Shown here: piece after piece, positions 7,489 to 7,558 of the stretch | Position numbering within the stretch: the first letter of the stretch is position 1 | How the letters are laid out: the number at the start of each line of letters is the position of its first letter | DNA from: Prevotellaceae bacterium | GTDB taxonomy: Bacteria; Bacteroidota; Bacteroidia; Bacteroidales; Bacteroidaceae | Length of the DNA: 7,558 nucleotides | Direction: 5' to 3' | Assembly (NCBI GenBank): GCA_022508685.1 | Contig: JAFLUS010000086.1 | Span: 1 to 7,558 of the forward strand | The notes under the pieces: model-generated | The model's database searches: none | What the model was told of the DNA's origin: nothing | What the model saw: only the letters and a program-made list of their open reading frames with translations | Position numbers and translations under genes: made by a program

Positions 7489-7558
7489 TGAATAAAAAAT
7501 GAGAAAACGAAAATTTGACAAAATCTTGTTTCGATTTGCTGCTTTTATATGAAAGCCT

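Overview
The window looks like chromosomal DNA of a member of the Bacteroidota, most likely of the order Bacteroidales and possibly Prevotella-like. The main sign is the promoter type. Three of the four genes have the -7 element TAnnTTTG just upstream of the start codon; for sbcD it sits exactly 19 nt after a TTTG -33 element, the pattern known for the primary sigma factor of Bacteroides. No clear Shine-Dalgarno sequence precedes the starts, which also fits this phylum. The assignment is inferred from signals and general protein character, not from a database match.

Layout. Positions 1-158 are a noncoding, AT-rich leader with two tandem TGTTAAA/TTTAACA inverted repeats at 12-48 and then a consensus promoter at 104-134. 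sbcD (159-1424) and sbcC (1431-4820) follow, 6 nt apart, and form one transcription unit. They encode the two subunits of the SbcCD nuclease, the bacterial counterpart of Mre11-Rad50. A 79-nt gap with its own -7 element leads to an unrecognised protein with TPR-like repeats (4900-6588, + strand). It converges on a voltage-gated potassium channel gene (6648-7475, - strand) across 59 nt. The last 83 bases hold the channel gene's promoter and no gene.

Function. SbcD carries all five metallophosphoesterase motifs. SbcC carries Walker A, Q-loop, central CxxC zinc hook, ABC signature, Walker B and H-loop in the right order. Both look intact, so the pair should assemble into a working DNA-end and hairpin-processing nuclease. 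The TPR protein lies in the same direction but has its own promoter, so a functional link to SbcCD is possible but unproven. The channel appears unrelated to DNA repair.

This is mostly an ordinary core-genome region. I found no mobile element, CRISPR array, tRNA, rRNA or toxin-antitoxin gene and no convincing new multi-gene system. The points worth a second look are the double operator-like repeat before sbcD, the two genes whose -7 elements predict leaderless mRNAs, the unnamed TPR protein, and the zinc-ribbon tail on the channel.
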